64,000 nt of DNA from Stereocaulon alpinum (GCA_018257865.1 JAEUBA010000091.1:1-64000), one strand, 5' to 3'. Shown: positions 22,496 through 34,905, numbered from the stretch's first letter. The notes: generated from the sequence alone by a model not told the origin. Translations and numbers: made by a program.

Positions 22496-25081
22496 CTTGA
22501 TTACGATTGGTGTTGGAAATTCAGATCAAGAATATGTCGAAGAATCAAAGGGTTATATGTTAAAGAGAAATTGACATATGTGCAAGATAGTATGACAAAG
22601 ACGGTACAGCCAACATCGTAATGACACAAGACGGACCAAAAGTTGGTTCCCCCTCTCCATATCTTGGAACGGGTAACCTCAGCCAGCCGTTGCGATTAGT
22701 CAGCCGATGATCCTCTATCTTGGCAACTGTGGCAAAGCAACAAAGGCTTGTTGATCTACCCGCGATTGGGCATGCTTGCATCAACAACTTCCTTCATTAA
22801 CATAATCACTATGCTTCTATGTTTCCAGAGCCTCCACTATCCCTTGAGCATCTTATCCTGTGTTTCATTCTAGTCTATCAGGCTGTAGTCGCATAGGCGT
22901 TGCAACGACAGTAGGGGCGGAGGCACTCCACCGCTTCAAAAAGACAACCTAGAGGTCCAGTACAGAAAGCATGGTCCCTAGCAGCATTCAAAGACGATGA
23001 CTTGGTCTTCTAGCCGTCGACAATTGCCCTTGCGCCCTGTCTCGTGACCAACCGACTTGTCCCATCTCCCTCAGACCCATATCTACCCACCTACTCCCGA
23101 GTCCACACAATACCAACGAATCACTCTCGACCAGCATGGCTCGTCGGCGGCAGCCAATTTGGGACCTGACACTGCAAAAGTCCAGAAATACTGTCAGGAT
23201 CAACAGCACCAAAGCGCGAGCGTATGCTATTGCACTTTGGATGCATTTGGCATTTACCATAGAACCATCCAATGCGTTATCGCTACAATTCCATGAAGAC
23301 GATGACGGATTTGCCCAGGGTCACTTGGCGCTGATCAAGCAAAAGATACACATAATTCACTTTCGGGGGATGTAGAGCTCAATCACCTACTACGCCTATC
23401 AGATTCGAATGGAATATGTGCATTCTTTAAAAGTTTCCCCGCCAGGTAACACAATGCAAACCATGAAGACGGCGAGGGGCCGCTTATAGGTTCATATTGA
23501 ATGTCAACAATACTGTTCTGGGCGCAACGGGGCGTAGGAGGTGCCTGAGTGGTGAAGAGTCTCCGAGCGGATCCGGTGCTCTCAATCTTCTCACCACCGG
23601 GTAAGAATCACCCCCCGTACAAGGCTTGGTCCACCATAGCAAAGGCACAAGACTGTCTTAGCGGTCATGGAGAAACGTCAAAAGCCTATCGTCGTGTTCA
23701 AGATTTGGCACGCATCGGCGTCAGATCCTCACGAGAGTTTCTGCAGATTCTGTCCCAAGTGCTTGCGTCGGAAGAACAAAGGGTAGATCAATGGTAGTTT
23801 GAGAATTTGGCACCCATCGATTAAGGTTGGCTTAGTTATTTGTTCATTGTTCGACCATACATATGTAGTTCCGCATTTAGTGGCCGATCCCGCTGTAACC
23901 ACCGCCAGCCAAATAGCGACAAAGTGGCTTTTGTGCTTCGAGACATCTCCATCGCCTTCCCAGCTAGGCATCATTTGCGAGAGCAGTATTAACGGGTTTG
24001 ATGGATCCCAACGACTGGCGAACATTACCTTGCTGATGATCTCTTGCACGCAAGAAGACCAGAACTCTTCAATGCCGACTCTAGACCATGAAGATACTTG
24101 AGAGAGCTAGGGGCTTGCCTAGCGCCGGCATGCTGTATCCCATCGCCCTGAAACCTCGACAGCCCTAACCCTACCTTAGGGGAGGTGTCTGGCCATCGAC
24201 GGGATAGTGCGTGAGGGAAGGTCCAAGTACCAGATTGTGCCACTCTCTCGCCGAGTCTCGTCGCCAATTCTTGCTACATGAGCATGCGGAAGACGCTGCC
24301 TGGAGACCGTTAGGTCTTCGTACACTATACTTAACAAAGCTCAGCATGAGTCTTATGTCTATACTGGCAATTAGGGCAGATGCATGGCACTTCCATCCCT
24401 CTTCAGTAGAGCAATCCGTCGAGGAGCTAGATACCGGCTAGATTGAAGAGACGTTCACGAGTCGGCCAGGTCTGCAGTAGCTTATTGTTGCATGTTCAAC
24501 AATCAAAAAGCATAAATTGCGCCGTTCTATCGTCTAAGCGATGATTCCTTCCAATAATGCAAGTACTTTAAAGCCCGTCACATCCAAAGCGAGCTCAAAC
24601 ACATTCGTATCGGCCTGGTGCCACCAGATCCAAAAACAACGTCATCTCAGGTCCGGCAAATTTCGAAGAATGTCCAACCTACAGTACGAGTAGTGAACAC
24701 CCTCTCAGGGAGGTTCAGGTGAGCCCATAGAAGAATCTAGCTAACGCTGAGCACCAGGTCCTACGGTAGCATGAGGGGGTGACAGGACTCCGGGATTTTC
24801 TTGGCACCCAACACTGAGGACATCCGACAGCATCCGATGCAGTAGCTTTTGTAATAGTGACAAAGTTCCGATACAACCCTCTTAATCTCGTACCTTTGGT
24901 GTTATATTGTATAGCTAATTCAGTCTCAACGTGCAACCCAACACCAACTGCATCTGTCGTAAGCAGAGAACCCTTTCCCGACTCCGGATTCTCTATGAGA
25001 CCTATGGACCCTTTATATCGTGAAAAACCACATGCCTCAGCAGACAAAATTGACGACAGATCAAATCGTAACATCTCAAGT
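22496..25081. other. Intergenic, no gene supported
   Basis: About 2.6 kb between a minus-strand and a plus-strand gene, so it should hold both promoters. Short frames on both strands lack recognisable motifs. No RNA gene or repeat could be supported. Confidence 0.5.
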
Positions 25082-26658
25082 ATGAGAGCAACGGACCACG
25101 TCGAACGTGAGGCTGGCGTTAATGGAAGAGAACTTGACGGAGCATATTGGTATGTGCAAGAGCATGACACATCGCAGTCGTCCGACTTAGAATTGAAGAG
25201 GCTTCGGCGAAAGATCGATTTTTGGATTGTTCCCATAATGTTTTGCTGCTATACCATGCAATTTATGGACAAGGTCCTGCTCAATGTAGGTTCATATGCA
25301 AGTCATAGAGCCATTGCAAAGAGTACCAATTACCAACATAGTATGCCGCCGTCATGGGTCTTAGAACGCAGCTCAAGCTTCAAGGGAATGAGTTCACGAA
25401 CACGGCGACAGCCTTTCTTATAGCTTACCTAATCGCCGAGATAGCCAATGGTACGTTTGGAGCCATAGTCGAATTCCACGGCATTCAGACTGACATTAGA
25501 ATCAAGGCATAGCACTCCAGACGGTTCCTCCAGCCAAGTGGTTAGGAAGCAACGTCATTCTATGGGGAATCGCGACGGCTTGCACCGCTGCTGCCAAGAA
25601 CTACCGCACCCTTCTGGTCGCGAGAATCTTCCTAGGGATCTTCGAGGCTGCCATTGCTCCAACACTAATGTTGATCACTAGCTACTGGTATACCAAATCA
25701 GAGGCGGCCCCGCGCTTCAGTATATGGTATGCTGGGGTTGGCGTTGGACAAATTGTTGGCGTCGTCACGGTGATCATTGGTTTTGCGACTATCCTCCTCT
25801 TGCCTGATACGCCAATGCAAGCTCGCTTCCTTTCTGAACCTGAGAAGGTTGCGTTGCTGAAGCATGTTGCGATCAATCAAACAGGCATTGAGAATAAGCA
25901 TATCAAGATCTCACATGTCCTGGAGATCCTGACTGATGTTCAGTTATGGCTACTGGTTCTGTTGATGATCTTGGTAAGTGGTCTGCTCAATCGCTAACGC
26001 TATTCCAACACTGACGTTTCGTGTCTAGATATCAACCTCGGGTGGCGTCATCACGACTTATTCGGTAACACTGATCAACACCTTCGAATTCTCCCCTGCA
26101 ACTTCAGCCCTTCTCAACATGCCATCAGGGATTGTATCCATTGCCAGCACCCTGATCGTCGGCTTTGGCATACGATACACTTCAAATCGATGGGCCTATA
26201 TCGTTGGATGCTGCGTGCCAGGAGTACTTGGTGGATCACTCATGTCTTTTGCCCCGAAGTCCAATCGTGCGGCGCAACTCACTAGAATTTATCTGGTCAA
26301 TGCCATCACGGCGACCCTCATTGTGATCTTCCAGTGGACTGCATCAAATGTTGCTGGACACACTAAGCGTGTCGTTTCCATGGCACTCATTACCGGAAGC
26401 TTCAGCGTCGGTAACATCATTGGACTACAACCCTTTCAAGCCCGAGACGCGCCAGCATACAAGCCAGCCAAGATTACGGTCGTGGCTACCCAGGCTGCAG
26501 CGGCATTGATCGCGGCCATTCTGTTTGCTTATTATGTAGGAGCCAACACGCGGAAGAATGTTGTCCAATCTTCCATGGAACCAGTAGATCAGAGTGAGCA
26601 GCATTTGTGGGAGAACCAAACGGACAAGAAAAATAAGACGTTCAGATACGTCTATTGA
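25082..26658 (+). CDS. MFS transporter, Dal5/allantoate permease type, internally deleted
   Basis: Four exons (25082-25285, 25342-25450, 25513-25973, 26029-26658) join into 467 codons. The introns of 56, 62 and 55 bp have GT...AG ends, and two have CTGAC- or CTAAC-like branch sites. The protein has the anion:cation symporter (Dal5) hallmarks: KIDFWIVPIMFCCY in TM1, WLGSN, ARIFLGIFEAAIAP, WYTKSE, LPDTPM, LLNMPSGIVSI, WTASNVAGHTKR, and NIIGLQPFQARDAPAY with PAKI. Between GVGVGQIVG and VTVIIGFATILL roughly 25-30 residues usual for the family are missing in frame, removing a loop and part of a membrane helix. The product may therefore be inactive. In-frame ATGs also lie upstream (24996). Family members import small organic anions or amides; the substrate here is unknown. 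Confidence 0.75.
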
Positions 26659-27026
26659 TCTACAACAGCGGGCTTTGCAAAGCTTCTTTCGAGGGCGTTG
26701 TTGAACTCACTTAGGGGCATTCCGTTGCCGTGTCGCCTCCTTAAGGGGCTGGGAGGACTAACAGCGCATATGGTAGACAGATTTTGCCCTCATGGGACTT
26801 ACACTCGAGTAGGCTTACTTTCGTAAGGCAACGTGACAGATGAAACTTGTTTGCTGCGACGCTGAAGAGTTTCGTAATACTCGGACCACAAGGTGTACCC
26901 GAAGTAATGATAAGTCGACCGTAATAGATTCTCGTCGGACTCACCACGACGATGGAGGGTACATCATGTCAATCGAAGGGAGCTGTTGGAGTGTCGGTCT
27001 CTTCTACCGATTCTCGCAAACCTTAG

Positions 27027-28504
27027 GTACTCATTGTTGGCGCCGGTATCACCGGCCGTAAGTCGCGTCCATTACATTTTCTCCGCTGATAATCACAAAA
27101 GGCACTGGTAGGCATTGCTGCCCCAGGTGCAACTCGCAGTGGTCTTGGCTCAAGCACTGAAGAAGCACAATATCGAATTTGCCATCTACGAAAGAGACTC
27201 AGATGCCTCCGCCCGCGGACGAGGATGGGGTCTCACGATTCATTGCTCGCTCGATGCATTCATCTCAATATTACCACGATACGTTGTCGCTCGGCTCCCT
27301 GAGACATGCGTCAATCCGGAAGCAAGCAAGAGGAGGGAGAATGGGGGGTTTTGTTCTTCGATCTCAGAAGTGGGGTGGCAGAATGGAAGGTTCCGCCAAG
27401 TGAGAGGATTCGGGTATCCGGGGAGAGGCTGAAAGCTTTGTTGTTGGAAGGATTGGATGTGCAAGTAGGATACTCAATGTTGATCACTTTGATTGTCCTA
27501 CAGGACCAAACTGATATGAGTGTGATAATGCTAGTGGTCCAAGAGCTTCGTAGCCGTCACAAGCTCCTCGAAAGACGCCAACACAGCCCACTTCGCCGAC
27601 ACCAGCACAGCAACAGGCGCGTTCGTTGTCGGGGCCGATGGATCGTACTCTCGATACGTTCTGCTCTACTCTCCTACACGCCTGATCTCGGCAGCAATAA
27701 GAAACTGCCAACCCGTCTACTTGGAGCCACGGTCGTCTATCCGTCCAGCCTAGCCTTGAAGCTCAGCGCTCTAGATCCCTTCTTCTTCCAAGGTGGAGAC
27801 CCTCAATCGAGTATCTTCATGTACTTCTCCTTCTTGCACACGCCCTCCAACAATACACGAAGTGATAGGCCCAACACATACGAGTTGCAAATAATACTTA
27901 GTTGGCCATACAGAAGGGGGTTTATGGATTGGGTTGAACCGCTTGATGTCCCGCCGACGCGCAAGGAAAAGGTTGCCTTGATGAAGACTATGGCTAAAGG
28001 ATGGGCTGAGCCCTTTCAAGAGATGGTGATGAGCATACCAGAGGACGCAGATGCGAAGGCGGTTGCTGTGGAAGATCTTTTGCCGAAGCAGCGCATGTGG
28101 GATAATATGGGAGGTCGCATCACATTGGTAGGGGATGCCGCCCATGCAATGACAATGCATACGTGTCAAACGCGTTCTGTGGGCGGCTTTCCCTGCGACA
28201 TGGGACGATGCTCACTACTATTCTAGATCGGGGCGAAGGCGCCAACCATGGCATCACTGACGTATCGCTACTCCTCGACAAGATCCTCCACACCATCCAG
28301 AGCACGTCTGCGGCCTTACCCTAAGAAAGCACAGCGACGGTATTTCTACAAGATTCAATCAATAACTACGAACAAGAGATGATAGAACGTGGAGGTCCTG
28401 CGGTGCTGACAAGCCGCCGCGCATGCCTAGACGCGCACGACTATGACAAGATCACAGACCAAAGCCCCTTGATTTCCAGGCGAGTCATGGTAACCAAAGA
28501 GTAG
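27027..28504 (+). pseudogene. FAD-dependent aromatic-type monooxygenase pseudogene
   Basis: The dinucleotide-binding motif VLIVGAGITG (27027-27056) starts it, an intron-like gap of about 55 bp follows, then LAQALKKHNIEFAIYERD, FFDLRSGVAEWKVP, VVGADGSYSR, FFFQGGDP, SWPYRRGF and GDAAHAMTM. After a further intron come YRGEGANHGITDVSLLLDKI and a C-terminal tail ending at 28504. Damage is clear: a frame change at the G6 run at 27343-27348, another near 27660-27675, and an in-frame TAA at 28322-28324. The N-terminus is also unclear. Intact relatives are cytosolic flavin hydroxylases of the PF01494 type that use NAD(P)H and oxygen. It lies 370 bp after the transporter, which suggests a former functional pair. 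Confidence 0.85.
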
Positions 28505-29232
28505 GGTAAAGGCGGTGTTTACATAGAGCTGCTAATGTTTGACTGGTGATGAGTACCTCGTATTCTATTCTACGTAGACGCTCTGAATATCGGCAGGATG
28601 TCAACGCAGAGAATGCTAGCCACCTCAATCCTGTTCTCGCCTCTGCCATTCGATTTACTCCTCTTACTCCTCTTATTTTCCAGTATCTACATTCTTGTTA
28701 ACGCCTTCACGTCCTTCAGCTATCGTCTTCGAAGTATTAAGGGCAATCTATAGACTAGTCATATTGATTATAGCGCCATACGACTTCGAAGACCTAACCC
28801 CGTCGAGCTGCATTGTTCATGGGTATCAATGTGGCGCCCGCTTATTGAACATCGTGCAGTACATTGATGCTAGGGCGAATGAAGGTGAAGTACGGATCAA
28901 GTCTATGCTGCAACCAAGCCAGGTAGCCAATGGGAGGTAAACAACGCACGACACAAGGGTCCCTACTCCGACGCAAGTATTGGTGGACTCAATCTTTCTC
29001 AAAAGTCTGTGCCCCGGTTTAGTGATCCTAGTCTCCAATCGAGCGTTCTTTAACAGGCCCACACTGATTAAAAGGCGGTAAGAGGGTGCAGCACTCTGCA
29101 GCTCGGCTCGGCGCAGGGCGCACGCTCTTACTTAATGTACTCTGCGATCCATAACCCCCGCGTTTCCCACCTACGTGCTTTGCACAACAGACCATCGTAG
29201 ATCGCACAAAGCACACATCGCCCCGCATCACC
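28505..29232. other. Intergenic, nothing recognised
   Basis: No conserved coding or structural feature is visible. The part next to 29233 is probably the promoter of the zinc-binding protein gene. Confidence 0.5.
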
Positions 29233-29547
29233 ATGGACCAGTCTTCTAGGTATCTTCGGCTTCTCGAGGAACAAGCTCCCCAAGATTCAAAGATGGACTG
29301 CTATGTTTGCATTCAGGTGGTACAGCGCGAGCCTGATTGGAAGCAGGAGGGATCCACGAAAATCTGCCTACTTTGCAACAATCCATACTGCGAGAAGCAT
29401 AGAGGGAAGGATGAAGGTACCTGCGAGATTGGCCATGTCAAGTACTACGAAAATCCAAATCACCGTGCTCGGCATGCTCCAGTGGAGATATTCCCATCCT
29501 TAGAGGTGAGGAAGGAGAAGATGGCACACAGCTGGTTGGGTCCCTAG
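29233..29547 (+). CDS. Small zinc-binding protein (AN1/B-box-like finger)
   Basis: A 104-residue intronless frame. Cys and His are spaced as metal ligands: C23-x2-C26, C45-x2-C48, C53-x2-H56, C64 and H68. The C48-x4-C53-x2-H56 core resembles AN1-type fingers, but the spacing before and after differs from the textbook AN1 pattern, so the family stays open. The rest is polar, and the C-terminus reads KEKMAHSWLGP. Start context CACCATGG is favourable. Probably a soluble protein with one compact double-zinc module; no partner or process can be named. Confidence 0.6.
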   Translation: MDQSSRYLRLLEEQAPQDSKMDCYVCIQVVQREPDWKQEGSTKICLLCNNPYCEKHRGKDEGTCEIGHVKYYENPNHRARHAPVEIFPSLEVRKEKMAHSWLGP

Positions 29548-30835
29548 TGAGTGTTCTGCCATACAACCATCCCTCCTGCTTTCCTGACGTCGATCAGGAA
29601 GCTTCGAAGTGACAGGAGTATGGATGGTCTCTAAGGACATTGTCTATTCCAGGAGAAGGCTTGAAAATGTCGTGGGGTTAGCAACCGAGATCTGATATAT
29701 GTCGCCACTAAAGAGCATGTGCACTAGATGGATATTAAAATGTTGAAGTCTACCCTCTATTCGCTGTCCTTGTACGCGTTTCTTTGCCTAATAGACCATT
29801 TGTCTTGTCGGAGGATGGTGAATTGGCATTTTCGTCCCTAATGAATTTACATTCAACGGAGGGAGTCCATTTACCTCCCACGTTGGTCCAGCTGTTTCAA
29901 TGCAGCATTTCCAGACGATGACGGCACTGGCATTCTCAACAGCAAGACAGAAATAGGTCTCGTGCCACATAATCCAACATGCTGGAGGTGACTTCAACCC
30001 CAGATCCACCAGACCGTTGCCGTGTTTTAACAGCAGTCAGCAGGTGAGCGGAAAAAGCAATTTGACCTAGTCGTATCTAATCTGAGCCAGGCTTTGAAGT
30101 AAATACAATGACTACTGCCTCTATTGCTGACATAGTTACGTCAAGTTGTACGCATATCCACTCAACATCAGCGCTAAAGACATACTAGGCCATGCGTAAT
30201 GACTACTTCTCCACCACTAACATCGGTACTACTGGTCTCCATAAGCACGACGAATGAAAGACTAAGCGAGATGCGTTCACCGTACTGGACGCATAGGGGA
30301 TAGTAATTCATGGCCTGGACGACTTACAATCGCTAGCACCGCTCAATGACACATGGTGAAGAATAAACTTATAAGAGATCTACTGCACGGAGGACATACC
30401 GAGCGCCACAGAATCTCTACTCACCACTAGACCAACGCTACAAACGGGATCAAACAGTTAGCTTCTCCTCGACTCTGATTTCCACCAACAGCTAACACAT
30501 GATCCATTGGACAACTTTGACAGCTCTCAGGCAAGCACGAGGTTAAGGAGTTCGAACAGAGACGACGTGTCAAAGACCATATGAGATAATTGTACGACCT
30601 ACAATTGTTTCACAGCATATCACGCGTTCACATTGAAAGCTCCGACGTTGTGGGCACAAGAACATAGTTCTTTTCAAGGATGACTTCTTGCAATTTGTGA
30701 TGGCGCAATGAGTAGTGCCTTGGTCTATAATGTGTTTCCATTGTTGATACTGAACATTTATAAAAGGGAGAAGATAATGCCCAAATCTAGCGTTCTTGTG
30801 TAGCATTGTGTGCTCAATGATTTGTATTTCAAACT
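29548..30835. other. Intergenic, no gene supported
   Basis: About 1.3 kb with only short frames. A minus-strand stretch at 29788-30009 has fairly coding-like composition (Trp- and Cys-containing) but no start, splice or family evidence. Confidence 0.4.
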
Positions 30836-31789
30836 TCATTTCTCCCTCGTTCTTACGTCCTTGACCTCAAAGATATACTTGAAAGACGAGACACCTTCAA
30901 GCGTAGTTGTAAGCATGCTGCTACCCTCGATGTCAGCTTTGCGCGCCTTCATTTCTTCCACATCCCAGTTGCAGAAAGCCATTTTGCCCTTCAGGAATCG
31001 TGCTTCAGGACTGCAAGCCCAAACAATGAAAGAAGCTGAGAGTTGGACTGTAAAAAGGCACTCTTATCAGTCACGAACAGAACAGAAGTCGGGAATCAAC
31101 TAACCATCATCCACGGAAAACTTAAACCCAGCGTCTGCAGCTTTCTGGCCCATAGCAGTCTGGATCACACCAGGATGGACATGTACAACATGTAGTGTTG
31201 GGTTCTCAGCTTGAACGCTGTCGAAGAATTTGTACCCTCCGAGCTTCGAGGCCGCATATCCTGAGTAGCCAGGGAGAGATGGGAGATGAACTACACCGGT
31301 CGAAACATCGACGATTGTGGCATTGGGGGCAGCCACTCTGAGGAAGGCCTGGACGACGATGAATGCGCCCTTGATGTTGGTTTCGAAGGCTGGCCACCAA
31401 TCATTGAGATCGGCTTGGGCAATTGGGACCACGTCGGGGAACTGGCCGGCGTTGCTGACCAGGATGTCGACCTTGCCTACAGCAGTGAACGCGGACTCGA
31501 CAGCTTTCTGGTTGGTGACATCGGCGACGAAGGTCAGAAGCTTGACTCCAGTGTGTGTAGCTTCGATCTCCTTGCGGGCAGATTCAAGCGTCTTTTCTGT
31601 GCGGCCGGTGATAGCTACCGTCGAGGCTCCAGCTGCGGCGAAAGCGTGCGCAGTGGCGAGACCAATGCCTGCGCTGGCCCCGGTGATGAAGACGGTTTTA
31701 CCAGCGACGGAGAGAGAGGCTTTGGTGGGGTCGATAGCGGGGTACGAGGCATTATGCCAGACTTTTGTGAGCGTTGGCACTTCTTCCAT
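30836..31789 (-). CDS. Short-chain dehydrogenase/reductase (classical SDR)
   Basis: Two exons (31789-31105 and 31047-30836) with a 57-bp intron (31048-31104; donor GTTAGT, acceptor TTTACAG) give 298 residues. The Rossmann-fold motif TGASAGIG is at 36-43, NAG at 113-115, and the catalytic set is Ser163 with Y178AASK182. The spliced second exon supplies the expected C-terminus (FIVWACSPEARFLKGKMAFC NWD-type), which confirms the intron. The protein should be a soluble NAD(P)(H)-dependent oxidoreductase; the substrate cannot be read from the sequence. It may once have worked with the nearby monooxygenase and transporter, but this is inference. Confidence 0.9.
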
Positions 31790-33217
31790 TTCGATGAATC
31801 AAGAGAATCGTAGCCTTGGAACAATAAAGCGATGTGTTCAAGGTGCAAACTTTGTTGCCTAGGTCGATGATGATGGAATGTTAGATGTAAGAGAAACAGC
31901 AGCTCATGATCGGACCTTATCTAGTATCTCCAAATCCTTGATGAGTAATTGTATTTGTTATGTTTTCTCTCAACAACGCACTATGCCCTACACCATTGCG
32001 TCATTGGTGAGCAGCTTTGTAACATGGTCATGAATCTCGATCACAAATCAATTATAGGGCAGGTGACTGCTACCTCGTCGCGCTAATTGATGCATTCGAG
32101 AACCAGCAGAGAAGCCGAGCAAGCCATGTTCCAGGATGAGTAATCACCTGTAGTGGGTACATGTCCTAATTAGGATACTGTAGAATATGTTTTCTGTATT
32201 TTCGGAACCTGCTATAGAAAGTAGTGGCAACGCAGAGAGAAAACCTCCACCCACACTCATGACACACCTGATCATCGTCTTTAAGCAGTGTGCTTTTATG
32301 CTGATTTGTAAACTTGTCGGATATTCGGCCTTTGCATAGACGCCTCAGAGAACGTTATGTGTGACAAAGCTTGAAGTGTCTGTCTTTGAGAGGAATAAAG
32401 TCTACGATGTAGACTTTGCTCTACGGTTCGCGAACGGCACAAAGCCCTTGGTTGCTGACCGTTGCCACGCCTGCTGTCGCCAAAGCTCGAGCCGTGTACT
32501 GCAAATCACAATGGTTGATTGACAGTGTGCTCAGGGTAAAATCCAAGAGTCAGGCCCAATATTCAAGGGATCAGATTCTCTGAGATCTCTTACAACCTTT
32601 ACAGTATCATAGCTCTCAGAAGGCTTCTCAAATATCAAATATCCGGAACCCGGTATCATTTAGAGGATTTGCTAGGCTCTCGTCTTGCTCTGTAACCTCC
32701 GTTAAATGGCCTTTTAGTTCGGCGAGACGTCCCACTGATCTAATCGTTGAGTCTTGGCTACGACGTTAGCTTCCAAAGGGAAAAGGGAAAAGGGAAAAGG
32801 GAAAAGGCATGACACCATCACTTCATGTAGTGCGAAAGGTGAGATGGACCTTCTACCCTATAGAATACCCGATCAGTCTCCGAGCGGACCGAGCGAGCCG
32901 GTGTGGGGACAAAACCATAGATCTAGTTCTTATAAGGTACGCAATGAATGGTAGTTCTTGTCAGGGACGACTCTTTCCACCTGTTGCACCCTATGATGGC
33001 GTAATGAGCACCACCCTAGTCTATACCGGGCAAGCAAACGAAGCCCGAAATAGTAAGGTGTCGGGCGTAGGGCCTTGAACCCTGCTGATCTTATGACATG
33101 CATATCAGCTGATACTAAAAATAGAGTCATCGCCGTTTCTTCCAGCGGCGATACTTAACGATACTTGCCCTGCAGCCTGCCTGTCTCACAAGTATTCTCA
33201 TCCTACATCTATACAAA
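31790..33217. other. Intergenic region with a short microsatellite
   Basis: No gene is supported in these 1.4 kb. The only structured sequence is the purine microsatellite listed separately. It should hold the divergent promoters of the dehydrogenase and the glycine-zipper protein. Confidence 0.5.
32775..32807 (+). repeat. (AAAAGGG)n microsatellite
   Basis: A 7-bp purine unit, AAAAGGG, is repeated about four and a half times without interruption. Confidence 0.9.
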
Positions 33218-33910
33218 ATGGCAGCTCAAGAATATTTCACCGGCTCACACAATTTGGCCCCACACCCACAAGCCCCACATGGCCCACCACCTCCATACAG
33301 CGCGAACTACGGGCAGCAGCCTCAGCAGCGGCCTCCACAACCTTCGCCACAACCAAGCAAGATGAACGGCTATCCACCCCAAGGACAAGCACCATGGCAA
33401 CAAGCGTACAGTAGCCAGCATCACCCAAGTCAACATTACTACACTCCTCACTCAGCGAACTACTACCCACAACAGGTTAGTCAACCTCCATCCATCCTGG
33501 TCTGAACACAGATCGCATGCTGACCTTGTCCCCTTTAGCAGCAGCAACAATCCTACCCCCAGAACCCACAGTACGCACAACAACCCCAATACAACGCACA
33601 GCCTCACCACCACCGCCCCCAAAACAGCGCATTAGCTCCTCCACCGTCAGACCACCACCGGCCACAGCACCACCGCAAGAAGCACAGAAAACACAGCGAC
33701 AGCCACGAGTCGCGGGACACCTTCCTAGGCGCTGGCGCTGGCGGTCTCATAGGCGATCTATTACTCGGCCCTGGTGTCGGAACGTTGGGTGGCGCGGTCA
33801 TTGGCGCGTTGACTGGGAATTCGAAGGCTAAGAAGGATAAATCGAGGAGTCGGAGTAGGCATCGGAGGAGTCGGAGCAGGGATAGCTATTCGAGTAGGGA
33901 TAGCCGGTGA
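33218..33910 (+). CDS. Pro/Gln-rich protein with glycine zipper and RS tail
   Basis: Two exons (33218-33475, 33539-33910) with a 63-bp intron (GTTAGT donor, GCTGAC branch, TTTAG acceptor) encode 209 residues. The N-terminal 125 residues are Gln/Pro/His/Tyr-rich and disordered. A basic His/Lys run follows, then a glycine-zipper segment of about 35 residues (FLGAGAGGLIGDLLLG and GTLGGAVIGALTG) that can pack as one or two membrane-associated helices. The end is an Arg-Ser repeat tail (RSRSRHRRSRSRDSYSSRD). This architecture occurs in many filamentous fungi without known function. The tail is a plausible SR-kinase substrate (inference). Confidence 0.85.
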
Positions 33911-34905
33911 TGATGGGTGACATATTTGGATCGAGACTGCTGCTTGGCGCTCAGGTTTGGCCTGACGCAGTCTGGTGGTGGTGGTGTTCATTTGTTCTTG
34001 CGCTGGTCGTGAGTCCGGTTACTTTTCGATCGCCATGTACATTCTACTTGCTGCTACATAAGCCTGCTTTTCTACGGAGCATGATGTATGAGATGTACGA
34101 CTATATACCCATATTCAATACATCAATTCGCAAAACACACTCGTCCGAGAGCCATGGAATCCAGCTAGTGTTCACAATCCAAGGCTTACGCACTTGTTAG
34201 ACAAAGCTCACAATTCAAATTGGCTCTTACGACATCAGTATCCCGATTATAATTCCTAGTCAACACCGTTGCCTCCACCATCAACACTCACCATCGGAAG
34301 ATCCGAAGAATGGGATGAAAACTGTGACGAATGATCCCAAATCTTACCGACAGATTCACGCCATCTAGCTTACACGAGTAGGAAGATCTCCGAATCAGTC
34401 CGATCACACCCAGCCGCACGGATGTATCGATATAAGCGCTCTCCTTGACTCATTCCTTCAGTCTACCGCTAAGACGCTAGGTAACGGGGTGGAATACTGA
34501 GGATGTGTGACGAGTGAATGTTCTGTTGACGGTAGCGTGGACAGTGGCATCTTGCGGTTGCAGAAGGTTATTTGAATGTTCTGTTGACGGTAGCGTGGAC
34601 AGGGGCATCTTGCGGTTGCAGAAGGTTATTCGACAAAGACGAAAGTTTCGACAGAGATTACTACGCGAAGGAGATAGGTGAGATTGTCTTTTCATCTGTA
34701 GCTAGGGAAAGGGACGTTATCCTATGACGGTATCTCATCGAGACCTCCGTGAGCAGTTCAACGTACAGTGAGTGTTTATACCTTTATGTGTGGTGGTTCT
34801 GGCTATGAAAGAAGAGAAGGCGATGTTTGAATGATAACCACAAGCAGACTCTATCGATGAACTTTGCTCCTCTTCGGTAATGATTTCTACCATCGATGAG
34901 GTGTT
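33911..34905. other. Intergenic between convergent genes
   Basis: No gene is supported. It contains the 58-bp tandem duplication listed separately. Confidence 0.5.
34515..34630 (+). repeat. 58-bp tandem duplication
   Basis: Two adjacent copies (34515-34572 and 34573-34630) starting TGAATGTTCTGTTGACGG differ at one base (T versus G). The near-identity indicates a recent local duplication. Confidence 0.95.

Noticed and set aside
23534..23615. Possible tRNA (A-box-like TGCCTGAGTGG followed by a B-box-like segment)
   Set aside because: The T-loop does not match TTCRANY, the T-stem and acceptor would overlap, and no convincing cloverleaf can be drawn.
24163..24174. CCCTAACCCTAC, telomere-like sequence
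   Set aside because: Fewer than two units within ordinary intergenic DNA and no longer array; chance occurrence.
31286..31862. Plus-strand frames opposite the dehydrogenase
   Set aside because: Antisense shadows of a clearly conserved SDR gene.
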